This document shows, one piece after another, positions 9,598 to 20,137 of a stretch of DNA of 64,000 nt. The DNA is from Stromatinia cepivora (lineage: Eukaryota > Ascomycota > Leotiomycetes > Helotiales > Sclerotiniaceae), in the NCBI GenBank assembly GCA_014898415.1, contig RCTD01000014.1, positions 558,001-622,000 of the forward strand, given 5' to 3'. Under the pieces are notes generated by a model that saw nothing but the letters and a program-made list of their open reading frames with translations, was not told the DNA's origin and did no database searches. Made by a program: the position numbers and the translations under genes. Position 1 is the stretch's first letter; each line of letters opens with the position of its first letter.

Positions 9598-11283
9598 ATG
9601 GCGGCGTCGAATGCAGCCGCCAATGGTACCGAACATGAGTCCTACGACGTTAAGGTGACTCCAGACGATTCGAAGTCTCTAGAAAGCCCATCTCAAGACC
9701 GGCGCGCACCAGAAGTACAAGATGCGGGATATGATACTCCAGAGAGTTATTCGCGACTCGACGAAGTTGCTGTGTCGGCGCCGATACAAAACATAGATGA
9801 GAACCAATTGCGCCGGGGTCAATCTCTAGGACGTACGAGAAGCAGAGGGCAAAGGGCACACTATCGTGGAAGTCGAGCTTCTCACCCAGATAGCGAATAC
9901 GACATACCAGACGATTATGCCCATCTAAATGAACTTGCAACACCATCACCAGTGGAAAACCCCCGCGAAGTTCCGATATATCTACATAAATCTTTAGAGG
10001 AGGCGAAAGACGAAGAACACGAATATGAACAGGATCGAAGGGAACATGAGCGCAAGAAACAAGATAGCATTGGTAGAGGTGAGAAGCCACCAGAAGAAGA
10101 GAAGAAAGATGTCAGCGCCAAAAAGGTCTCGAACTTTGCAACACAATTATATACTATATCATATCTAATTTTATTTTCAATATTTGGAACACTTGCTAGA
10201 TTAGGTCTCCAAGCCATTACATTCTACCCCGGAGCACCTGTCATCTTCAGCGAGCTATGGGCTAATGTCGGTGGAAGTGTAATTATGGGTTTCTTAAGTG
10301 AGGATAGGATGTTGTTTAAAGAAGAATGGGGCACAGCTACCTATCACCACAAAATCCAAGAATGGAAAACCAAAGTCAGAGACGAAGAAAACGGCTCTGG
10401 TTCATCAGCTGTGGAACAAGTTCCCGACTTACAAGCCGCAAAGAAGGCACATGCTGCCACTAAAAAAACCATTCCTTTGTATATAGGTCTAGCAACCGGG
10501 TTTTGTGGCAGTTTTACATCGTTTTCGTCGTTTATCCGAGATACGTTTTTGGCGCTTTCGAATAATTTGCCGAGTCCCTTGAATCATCCGCAGGATTATA
10601 GTCCGGTTATGGCAAGCACGACTAGTACTGTGAGTCGGAATGGGGGATATTCGTTTATGGCTACGTTGGCTGTTATTATCACGACGGTTTCGTTGTGTTT
10701 GGCGGCACTATTTTTTGGTGCTCATCTTGCTATATTTCTGGAGCCATATATACCCAGCTTATCATTTCGTAAGTCGCGCAAGTATCTGGATCCCTTTGCG
10801 GTGTTTTTGGCATGGGGTTGTTGGCTTGGTGCTGTATTCCTGGCTATCTTCCCACCTGATAGAAATGATGCACCGCCTGAGATATGGCGAGGTCGCTCCG
10901 TATTTGCCCTCGTATTTGCGCCCATCGGGTGTCTAGGCCGTTTCTACGCTTCCCTCTATTTAAATGGCAAACTCTCCTCATTTCCACTCGGCACATTTGC
11001 AGTCAATATGTTTGGGACGGCAATCATGGGTATGGCGTATGATTTACAACATGTGCCATTAGGAGGAGTATTAGGATGTCAGGTGCTACAAGGGATCGAA
11101 GATGGGTTTTGTGGATGTTTGACGACGGTTAGTACGTGGGTGGTGGAGTTGAGCTCGTTGAGGAGGAGCCATGCTTATAGATATGGTATTGCGAGTGTGC
11201 TTGGGGGATTGGCTTTGATGGTGGTTATTATGGGGAGTTTTAGATGGACGCATGGCTTTCAAGGGCTGGTGTGCACGCATTAG
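9598..11283 (+). CDS. fex1: Fluoride exporter, fungal double-CrcB (FEX) protein
   Basis: Plasma-membrane fluoride channel/exporter that protects cells from environmental F-. It is a single exon of 561 residues. Residues 1-175 are a hydrophilic, charged cytoplasmic tail with two related segments (YDTPESYSRLDEVA and YDIPDDYAHLNELA). Two CrcB repeats follow, each with hydrophobic helices: repeat 1 has NVGGSVIMGF and GFCGSFTSFSSF, repeat 2 has GCLGRFYASLYLNG, FAVNMFGTAIMG and GFCGCLTTVSTW. The GFCG(S/C)(F/L)T(S/T) segments and the Asn in the N(V/M)(G/F)G motifs are the conserved pore features of the family. Eukaryotic FEX proteins fuse two inverted CrcB units into one chain, as here. The long N-terminal tail is larger than in yeast Fex1 (375 aa). 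An ATG at 9591 is out of frame. Confidence 0.93.
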   Translation: MAASNAAANGTEHESYDVKVTPDDSKSLESPSQDRRAPEVQDAGYDTPESYSRLDEVAVSAPIQNIDENQLRRGQSLGRTRSRGQRAHYRGSRASHPDSEYDIPDDYAHLNELATPSPVENPREVPIYLHKSLEEAKDEEHEYEQDRREHERKKQDSIGRGEKPPEEEKKDVSAKKVSNFATQLYTISYLILFSIFGTLARLGLQAITFYPGAPVIFSELWANVGGSVIMGFLSEDRMLFKEEWGTATYHHKIQEWKTKVRDEENGSGSSAVEQVPDLQAAKKAHAATKKTIPLYIGLATGFCGSFTSFSSFIRDTFLALSNNLPSPLNHPQDYSPVMASTTSTVSRNGGYSFMATLAVIITTVSLCLAALFFGAHLAIFLEPYIPSLSFRKSRKYLDPFAVFLAWGCWLGAVFLAIFPPDRNDAPPEIWRGRSVFALVFAPIGCLGRFYASLYLNGKLSSFPLGTFAVNMFGTAIMGMAYDLQHVPLGGVLGCQVLQGIEDGFCGCLTTVSTWVVELSSLRRSHAYRYGIASVLGGLALMVVIMGSFRWTHGFQGLVCTH

Positions 11284-11976
11284 GGTGCGTAGTTGGATGA
11301 TTTAGAGGAGCTAATGATAATAATGTTTGGAGTTAGTGTTTGGTAGTGTCCGTTTCATTGGTTTGGAGTTGTTGTGTTGAGATATATATACGCTAGCACG
11401 TGTATGCAATTTGATCCGGGTGAGAATCAGTTAATATATGGAATTGTACTAAATACCCCTAGCCCACTTCACTGTTCTACGAATATGGCTATGAAGACGC
11501 ATGCTAATGGGAATGTGGGAGGTGTATCGGGTTGAAAGGGTGTCCGGAAGGTATGAGGGAGTTTGAATGATGGAAATTTTACTTGGATATTAGATTGAGA
11601 TGCGGCTGCTAGAGTGTTTAGAATAACTGGTTAGTTCTATGGATGATATACTTGTGGCTAGAAATGCCAACGACGGTAACCTACCTAGTGGATATTCATT
11701 TCAATGCGGGGTTTAGAAATACGTATATGCGAGCCACCATTTTAGAACTATGCACATGTTGTCCGATATCTTGGAAGCAAGGTTCGGAAGACGAAGATCA
11801 TATGAATCTTGATTTCAGGATTGAAGAAGTCATCATGTGTAGCATTATTTAAGACTAGCATTTTCTCTTTATTGAATACAATCGAGGAGAGCTTATCTCC
11901 CTCATCTGCATTCAAGAGCTATTCATCACCACTCACATGCTCCCGCGACAGATTACAGTACCAAGATAATTCCAAC
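11284..11976. other. Intergenic region
   Basis: No gene recognised. The terminator of the exporter gene lies at the left and the promoter of the decayed P450 at the right. The P450 frame stays open upstream to about 11809, but without P450-like sequence. Confidence 0.45.
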
Positions 11977-13602
11977 ATGATTTCAATCATGGACAACCTA
12001 TCCCCCAAATCCCTCATGATCTTCCCAACCCTCGGTATACTAACCTACATCCTCCTCAACCTCTTATTCATTACAAACTCCGTTCCCCGTGAACCTCCCA
12101 CGGCCCCGACACCCATTCCCTATATTGGACATGTCCTCGGACTCGGACGACGAAAATTCAATTACTACGTTGATCTCAGCCAGAAGACTCTCCTCCCTAT
12201 CCTCATAATGCGCGTTCCAAGCGCCAAAATGTATATTGTGAATACACCCGACTTAATCAAGGTAATCCAAAAATCACCCAAGAAACTTGCAAATCAGCTT
12301 TGTGGGGTTAGTAAGAAAGCGAGGGATATTCTGGCGGTGAATGTTAATAGGGATGAGGGGGATTGGGGGTTGAATATGGAGGCGACGCCGGTTATGAAGA
12401 AGGCGCTGCAGCCGGGACCGGGGGCTGGATGGTATGAATAGGGTTATGGTTAGGGATGTTGCTGAGAGCTTGGATGGGTTGATTGGGGAGGGAGGAGAGT
12501 GTGGAGATTGGACTTCATGGGTGGTTAAGAGGTTTGATACTATGGCGACGACAGAATCGGTTTATGGGCCGAAAAATCCTTACAGGGATTTGAAGGTTCA
12601 GAATAGCTTCTGGTATTACTTTTTCATGTGACTTACGCAGGAAGATGAAGGCTAATTATTATATTAGGGAGTTGGAGAGCCAGATGATGAGATTGCTCAT
12701 TGGTATACTTCCCTCTGTCTTTGCTCGCAAAGGTATCGCAGCATGGGGGAGGGTAGCAAAAGCTTTTGAATCATATTTCGCTGCCAGTGATTTCAAGGAT
12801 GCTTCTGCTCTTGCCCAAGTCCGCCTAGAGCTCAATGTCAAATATGGCGTTCCATTTGAGGATATCACTAGATGCGAGACTGTTCACGGAGTTGCTATTA
12901 TCGTCAACACGGCACCTGCTGTGTTCTGGTTAATATTCTTCATCTTTTCGAATCCTAAGCTCCTGGAAGGAATCCGCGGCGAGATCGAGGCGATTCTAGA
13001 AACGAGTTTTAACCAAGATGGAACTTTGGTACGCAGTCTCGATATCACGAATGTGAAAATGAAGTGTCCACTTCTATTATCAGCTTTTCAAGAAACTTCG
13101 TCATCGATCCGCTGGTACTTCTGCTGTACGGAAAGTCATGGAAGATACTATGTTAGATGATCGATGGTTATTGAAGGAAAGTTCCCTAATCCAAATGCCC
13201 AGTCGTGTTGTATACATGGATGCGAAGATATGGGGACCGGACGTGGAAGAATTCAACCCCCAACGATTTCTCAAACATAAAGATATTAGACGTCCCAACC
13301 CCGCGGCATTTCGTGCGTTTGGTGGCGGAACCACGTTATGTCCCAGTCGCCACTTTGCCACAAATGAGATATTGGCCGTCGTTTCCATGTTTGTGATGCG
13401 CTTTGATGTGAGGCCAGTGGGAGGTGTGTGGAAGTTGCCTACTTCTGATAATACGAATGTGACGACTGTGATATTGGAGCCGGATATGGATATTGACGTA
13501 GTGGTTTTTGCAAGGAAAGGGCTTGAGGATGGGAAGTGGATGTTTAAGCTGTCGGACTCGCTGACGGTAGCTGCGGTGGTTGCTGAGGATCATGTTGATT
13601 GA
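11977..13602 (+). pseudogene. Cytochrome P450 pseudogene with two frameshifts
   Basis: A fungal membrane-anchored P450 monooxygenase. The N-terminal anchor (LMIFPTLGILTYILLNLLF) is followed by a Pro-rich hinge (REPPTAPTPIPYIGHVLG). An intron at 12613-12667 (GTATTA, GGCTAAT branch, TTAG) restores the frame. The I-helix region reads VNTAPAVFW, and the heme loop FGGGTTLCPSRHFA keeps the axial Cys. Two lesions break the frame: a one-base gain in a G run at 12420-12424, and a net shift at about 13095-13098 inside the K-helix ExxR motif (E-T then R). Downstream sequence is again normal P450 in a third frame. The NTAP(A)xFW I-helix is typical of the fungal CYP7/8-like class that lacks the usual A-G-x-D-T. 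Two independent shifts argue for a pseudogene; a single one could be an assembly error. Confidence 0.85.
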
Positions 13603-13959
13603 TATGATGCTCTGAAGTACTCCAGATGGTATGACATAAGTTCGAGCTTTTCGATATGAAGTAGGAGATAAGAGTGCAACTAGTATTTAGCGTCGAATCG
13701 TTAAATACAGGTTTTTGTTCATCAATGGTGCCTTTCAGAAAATGTATACATAACATCGGCAATGGTATTGGGAATACTTATGATTAGTGTTATTACATGT
13801 TGCATTTGAGCTTCACAGTTATTGTATGAATTTGAGGAACAGAATCCTTGATTGACCCTGCTGGGTCCACGCGATACCTATCTTAGTTGAAATACATCAT
13901 TTGTAATTTTTGTTCATTGAGTTGGCCTTGACGGCGAAACAATAGCGAACTACATCGAT

Positions 13960-15031
13960 ACAGCTATCTCCTTTCGAAGACCAACATTACCAATATCCTT
14001 TAATAGATCTACCATTAATGGAGAGGTCTTTCAACTCACTGACAGCTTATCAATAAGGGGAAGAAAAGTGACGAGCACTACTTCTGCTGTCCCAGGAGTT
14101 GCCATATGCAGGTGAAGCCCTCTATTTCAAAAGCTACCTCTCCCTTAATGTCCTGGCGTTGTGTGCATGAAAAAAGCCTGGAACCTAACGGCCTGTCGGT
14201 GTGGTTCCAATGATATCGCTAAATCCAAATGAATCGGAGTCTACTAGTGCGACGATTGCTCTTGTATTGAAAGGGCCGGTGTCAGCGGGGTGCTCTGGGA
14301 TGAAAGATTAACTCGCGCTGGGATGACGTTGGTACACGTGCCGACGACCTTTTCGATATTTGACAATGCAGCATTATGCCGTTGACTAGTTCGCCCATAG
14401 ACGACTTCCTCTTTATCCAGAAGCTGTGAAAGAAAAATAGACCGAGCAGCACGCATAAATGATGCAAAAGTAATGCTGATAGGTATTTCTGGAAATATAG
14501 CCTCCTTTTCGACGTGGAAGCAGACAGGCATTGAGCTGGAGCTTGATGTTAGAAAATGGGATGCGAAATCGGTGTATTCTGATCTTTCCATTAAGTTTCG
14601 CCAATAAGCTATCGCTTTTGATTTCTGGTGGTGAAGTTGACCAATTCGTTCGCTCGGGGATATTCTGACCGTTGCATGCACCCATAAGAGCTTTGAAGAT
14701 CACTTCGATAGATATTATCGTACTGAGCGCGTGATAAGCGGACTACCAGCCGCGTTGCTTGCACCTTGTTCTTCAACAGGATAAAGGCAACAATAGGCTT
14801 GTTGCTCGAAGATGGCTATGGCATTCGAGCGGAGTTCCGCCGGTGCATCTTGCGGATCTGAGTCCGCACATCTGACTGCCTAGCGGTGGTAAATTCTGCT
14901 GCTTTCTCAGCTAAATCGCAAGTGAGAAAGCGCCGCTGGATGATGTCGTTGCGGCAGACATAGCCGTTGACTATGGGAAGTAGAAGTTTAAGAGCGGTGA
15001 TGGAAGACAAAGCGACGTGTTTTGTTATCAC
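13960..15031 (-). pseudogene. Relic of a non-ribosomal peptide synthetase condensation domain
   Basis: Reading the minus strand from about 15.0 to 13.96 kb gives, in several frames, the order of segments of an NRPS condensation domain. These are a segment with RLVVRLSRAQYDN (about 14735, equivalent to the RLSHAQYDG motif of fungal siderophore-type C domains), AIAYWRNLMERSEYTDF (about 14580), ITFASFMRAARSIFLSQL (about 14445), EEVVYGRTSQ, IEKVVGTCTNVIPARVNLS (about 14320) and, after a shift and stop codons, FGFSDIIG (about 14210). Frameshifts and stops interrupt it and no adenylation domain was recognised. Sequence up to about 15.5 kb may include thiolation-domain remains but is too decayed to be sure. 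Next to a broken P450 and an ArgJ relic, this looks like a decayed biosynthetic cluster. Confidence 0.72.
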
Positions 15032-15945
15032 ATCTTGAACAGAGAGGCCTTGGAATGAGTATCTTCAGGGCTTCCGGGTAAAGTAGAAGAAGGCACCTCT
15101 TTGAGATGGTCTATATCCTTTCCATGCGGAATTTTTAGTGATGAAGTGAAGAACAGATCCAAGGTAACAAAGGAGGCCTCCTGATCAGGCTTTGAGAGCG
15201 GTACTTCTGTGGAGGGCAAGTACTCATTGAGCTTCCAATAGCATTTGAGAAGAACTAAGCCATACATCAGCGACGTTTCCGATTATTTCCTGATCGAATC
15301 CTGAAAATGCAGTCGACACCTGCCTTTCCTCGCATGCACATCTGCTTGAAACACGTGCTGAAGGTGACCAGGTATTTTATACTGTGAAGCCATACTGTCA
15401 TCTGCCAATACCTGAGAAGCTCTGGTGGGTTCGGTTGTAGATAAAGCGAATTAGTAAATCGTTGCAGTCGTCCAACTGCGAAGCCTAGATACACCTACCA
15501 CTGGAGCCTCGGGGATTCCATGTGTTGTGATAATAGTGATACTTTGCACGGCCGTACTTCTATTGGTGAAAATAGTGTTCGGGTATTGTTCCGTGGTCAG
15601 GCCAATAGACGCACTGAGAAGGTTGTGGTTTCATCAAGAGGAAGAGGAAATAGAATTGTATAACTTACTAGCGTAGCGGGCAAAAGGTGGAATCCCGATT
15701 GTCTGAGGAACCAATACTATTAATTAATTCAAACAAAACCTCTTTGGTTGCGGTCCAAAGGTCGTTCGATTCAAGGTAGATATACGTGCTCGTCAAGAGC
15801 CCAAATATGAAATTTGGTATCAACCTATCCAGTGTTATTTGGATGCTTGTCTTGTGAATTCTCCCGAGACTAATTTGCGTCGATATCGGACACCGAGATG
15901 AAAGACAACGGAGCACGAAGGATATGGCGTATGCGATTTTGCTTC

Positions 15946-16440
15946 TTAGTTCCTAAAATCCCCGTTTGTCGTAACAAACTCATGCGTAATATCACATGTC
16001 CAATAAACCGCCTCCTCTCCGTCCTCACGCCATTTCCTCCCATCATCCCTCAAATCCACTATTACCTCCACGTCCTCTCCCTCCATCAGCTCTTTAGCTC
16101 TCATCTCATCAACTTTCACCAGCCTACCTTTCTTCACAAGTTCAATTCCTCCGTGCCATCAACAGATACGAAGCTCACCGACGTTGATTCAGGATTAATA
16201 ATCCCCTTTCCGGCAAAATCCGTATCCATCAATGAATAACCCAGTGGAGCCAGAACACCTATAGTAACAAACTTCGTTGCACCTTCGCCGTCTCTCACTA
16301 CCTACCAACTTTGCTAGATCGGCCATGAACTCAATGAGCATTCTTTGGAAAGCGATGAAATCTTCAGACTGTGATTCTGCTGAGGAATCGAAGTCAATCG
16401 TAAAATGGGCATTGCTACGTTTGCATAAGGTTATGCCACG
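15946..16440 (-). pseudogene. Relic of ArgJ (ornithine/glutamate N-acetyltransferase), C-terminal part
   Basis: The minus strand encodes pieces of the C-terminal (beta-chain) part of mitochondrial ArgJ, which makes ornithine and N-acetylglutamate in arginine synthesis. In order: [19 protein letters not shown] (about 16350-16300), [11 protein letters not shown] (about 16285), [27 protein letters not shown], a frameshift near 16140, then [12 protein letters not shown] and the family C-terminal block [15 protein letters not shown] with its stop at 15946. The part that should follow GATKFVT (the segment with the conserved NWGR motif) is missing, so about 40-50 residues are deleted. The catalytic Thr region is not present. 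The intact arginine gene must be elsewhere; this is a broken paralogue or fragment. Confidence 0.75.
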
Positions 16441-17697
16441 GACCGCTCGTATAAACTACTTTATATGACACTTTTCCTTTTTTGGAAATAAGCTTAAGGT
16501 TTGCAGATGGATTATGAAGGTGGATTGAAAAGGTGAAAATTTTGGATTCACTTTTTTGATTCTACCACCCGGAAATACCCAATTTTATACACATTCTACA
16601 CATAGCCATGAAGCGCTCTGTTTCTGTATGAGTTTACTGGCTGTACAACGCCGACAATGATATCGCGCCACCTACATATCCTGCATGCAGTCAGGTACGT
16701 ACCATGACACGCCACCCGCCAGACTTTGAAGACATCTATGCTGGAACATACTAAGCCTATTCAATCCCTAGCTTCTCCGGGGCCGAAGCAAAAGTGGATT
16801 AAAAGTTATCCATTTCCATTGATTCTTCCAATCAGATTGATCGGGGATAGGAAGTAAGAAATAACCTTATTTGAAATAGGTTTAGTGTATTCTGACGAGT
16901 TTATACGGATCAAAAAAGCCGTTTATTATATGGTTGGTCATTGATATCGATGCACCTCCCTTATCCGGTAAAGTGGAAGTGACATTATACCATAAAAGGC
17001 AGCTCGAAAACAAATTTCTCGTTCCGTCCAAGCTCTCGCCCCGTTGTCCCAAGATTATCTATTAGCCAAATGACAAGAGATACCGTCAAAACTCCGTGAA
17101 CTGAGGTAGACTATCACAAATATACTCCGAGAATTGGGAACGAACCTTTTGCACTGCCTAATAAAGTATAAAAATTATATAAATTATAACCATAATAAAA
17201 CCGGAGTGAAATTGAAGCAAAATAAGTGAGGTGGTTCATTCAGAGGATTATTCTGCCTTATGTTAAGGTAATTTCCCAATAGTGATAGTGTACCTCAGTT
17301 CGTCGAGTTTTGATGGTATACCAACTTGCCAAATATTAAGTAGCGGCCTAGACCCTTAGGGCTTTGAGCTCTGCTTGGTTCCATCGATCAAGTACACCGC
17401 TAATCATCTTTTATGGGTATCTTCCGCTTCATAGACTACTCTGTATATGATTCTTATCGATTGTGATCCTCCCAAGAAATTGAGGATCTACATAGAATCT
17501 AGTCTCATGGGTCTCGTCGTATGCATGCTTTCCAGATAAGGTAGGTGATACCGGTAGGTTTAGCCGCCCCCGAGAAGAAAAATGTATGAATACTTTGAGT
17601 GAATCCGTAATTCTCCATCGAGTCTATCACTCTTTCTTTTAGTTGTCCTTCTTCCACATCTTCGAGTTCGAGTTTCTTCAAGTCCTCGATATTCGTC
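16441..17697. other. Intergenic region, partly AT-rich
   Basis: No gene recognised. A minus-strand frame at 17505-17699 (64 codons, with a charged start MTNIEDLKKLELEDVEE) abuts and overlaps the start of the S28 peptidase gene. It looks somewhat coding-like but has no known family and may be another relic of the adjacent decayed patch. Confidence 0.4.
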
Positions 17698-19611
17698 ATG
17701 AAGTGGTCAATTGTATCCGCGCTCTCTTTGCTGGTTGCAACTGCAGCTGCTGAACATCCTTTTCTTCACCTGAAAAGGTTGGTTCCACCAGTTGTACCAG
17801 ATGACGAAATTCCTGTATCCACCAATGCAGATGTAAATACTACAGGTTCTGCTTTCTTCACCCAACTTTTGGATCATGACAATCCTTCTAAGGGAACTTT
17901 CCAACAGAAGTTTTGGTGGAATTCCGAGTTCTGGGCTGGTCCAGGATCTCCAGTGAGGGCACCACGACTTTCTTCCATTGAACTCTTACTAATATTTTTA
18001 GATCGTTTTCTTCACTCCGGGTGAAATTGCTGCTGCGAATTACAGTGGCTACTTAACTAATGTCACCATTACCGGACTCTTTGCGCAGGAGATCAAGGGC
18101 GCCGTTGTTATGGTTGAGCGTATGTAACTTCACTCTTTCGAAGTGGAAGATGTGCTAAATATTCTGCAGATCGGTATTGGGGTGAATCGTCTCCATATGA
18201 CAATTTGACGACGACGAACTTACAATACCTCACTCTCAAGCAAGCTATTGCTGATTTTGTTCACTTTGCAAAGACAGTTGATCTTCCATTTGACACAAAC
18301 CACAGCAGTAATGCAGCTACTGCGCCTTGGATCCTCTCAGGCGGTAGCTACAGTGGTGCACTCTCTGCATGGACTGAATCTACAAGCCCTGGTACATTCT
18401 GGGCATACCATGCATCCAGTGCTCCAGTGCAAGCTATCAATGATTATTGGCAATACTTTTACCCCATCCAAGATGGCATGGCAAAGAACTGCAGCAAAGA
18501 CGTTTCTTTAGTCATCGACTATATGGACAATGTTTTGACTCACGGAAACAAAAGTGCAGTGACTGCACTCAAGACCAAGTTTGGCTTGGAATCTGTCAAG
18601 CATAATGATGACTTTATGGCAGTACTTGAGAATGGTCCGTGGTTATGGCAATCAAATAGTTTCACCACAGGATATTCAGAATTCTACCAGTTCTGTGATG
18701 CAATTGAGGTGGGTATCTCCGCTTCTAATATGGCTAATCGTGTTCTAATTCAATGACAACAGAATGTCACCGCCGGAGCTGCTGTCACTCCAGATGCAAA
18801 TGGTGTTGGTCTGACTACCGCATTGGAAGGTTATGCAAAATGGACCAAGAGTTACATACCCGGCTGTAAGTACCCGATTGACATTGAAAATATCAGGTTA
18901 CTAATTAAAGACGAACAGTCTGTAAAAGCTATGGCTACAGTGCCAATGATACATCCTGTCTCAATACGTATGATTTCAACAACTTCATGTTCAGAGATTA
19001 TAGTGTCGGAAATGCGATTGATAGACAGTGGAACTGGATGCTTTGCAATGAGCCATTTGGCTATTGGCAAGAGTATGTATTCCATAAATTAACGTTATAC
19101 TGCCTGTACTAATCATTTTGGCAGTGGAGCACCAAAAAACAAAACCACACTCGTTTCTCGTCTCATCAATGCGGAATACTGGCAACGACAATGCGCCTTA
19201 TTCTTCCCAACTGAGGGCAACTACACATATGCCAGCGCTAAAGGTGCAACTGTGAATCAGGTCAACAAGTACACTCAAGGATGGAATCTAGTGAACACCA
19301 CTCGTCTTATCTGGACAAATGGGTATGTAGTCGGATCCAACTTGCTAGTAATCTGCTGATATGTTTTTAGTCAATATGACCCATGGAGAACATCCGGTGT
19401 CAGCTCTCAATTTAGACCTGGTGGCGAGTTGCAATCTACTGCGCAACATCCAGTACAAATAATTCCTGGCGGATTCCATTGTTCGGATCTCAGATTGAGC
19501 AATGGAGAAGCCAATGCGGGTGTCCAACAAGTAATTGATAACGAAGTAGCACAAATAGTGGCATGGACAGCGGAGTTTTACAATCGAACTTCGAGTTACC
19601 ACTCACACTGA
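17698..19611 (+). CDS. Secreted serine peptidase, family S28 (Pro-Xaa carboxypeptidase type)
   Basis: Secreted or vacuolar prolyl peptidase of the alpha/beta-hydrolase fold. Seven exons (17698-17952, 18002-18119, 18170-18708, 18763-18865, 18919-19072, 19125-19322, 19371-19611) encode 535 residues. Residues 1-18 are a signal peptide (MKWSIVSALSLLVATAAA). Conserved S28 segments are FTQLLDHDNPS, FFTPGE, VEHRYWGESSPY, the nucleophile region GGSYSGALSAW (Ser about 184), the catalytic Asp in NGQYDPWR (about 459) and the His in IPGGFHCSD (about 492). Cys and N-glycosylation sequons are spread through the chain, as expected for a secreted protein. Every splice junction restores conserved sequence; introns are 48-54 bp. 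Some members act on proline-containing peptides at acid pH; the exact substrate cannot be read from the sequence. Confidence 0.93.
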
Positions 19612-20137
19612 GGATATAGACGAGGATATTAGTATGGTAGTAATTTGCACAAAGGTAGACACACGAGAATCTCCTCGACTGAATAATGAGAAATGAAGAC
19701 GATTCCTTTTGAACCTTGAAGTTTTTCCAACTTAATAGCTTAGTATGTGAAGGAAATAGGGAATACTAATCCTTAGATGTGATGTGAAACCAAGGGGGGA
19801 CCTCAACTTGTTCTCAGCATATCAGATATATTTATTTAAAAGTAAATAGTAATCAAGTACAAGAAAGTAATCACTCTGGCTCGTTAGCAAGGGGAAAGCT
19901 CGTCATCAAGAAAGAATGCATGGTTGTGTCTTGGCATACTACCTCTTATCGCTTATCGTTAGCCACCAAGATACATACGCACCACTGCAAAAGCAAGCTG
20001 TCCTTCCTTTCAATTAGAAATCAAACACACATCTGAAAATCAGGTATTTAGACCCGCAAGAACTTCTTCTGAGCCAGGAATTTAGTTCAACCATACAAAC
20101 AAATACTTACATCTTTTACCAGAAAAGAATCATCAAA
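19612..20137. other. Intergenic region
   Basis: Terminator of the peptidase gene and promoter of the PDI gene. CA-rich leader sequence directly precedes the PDI start. No consensus UPR element was identified by eye. Confidence 0.4.

Noticed and set aside
17505..17699. 64-codon minus-strand frame overlapping the S28 start
   Set aside because: Charged, coding-like start but no known family; it overlaps the first codon of a well-supported gene, so it is only mentioned as a possible relic.
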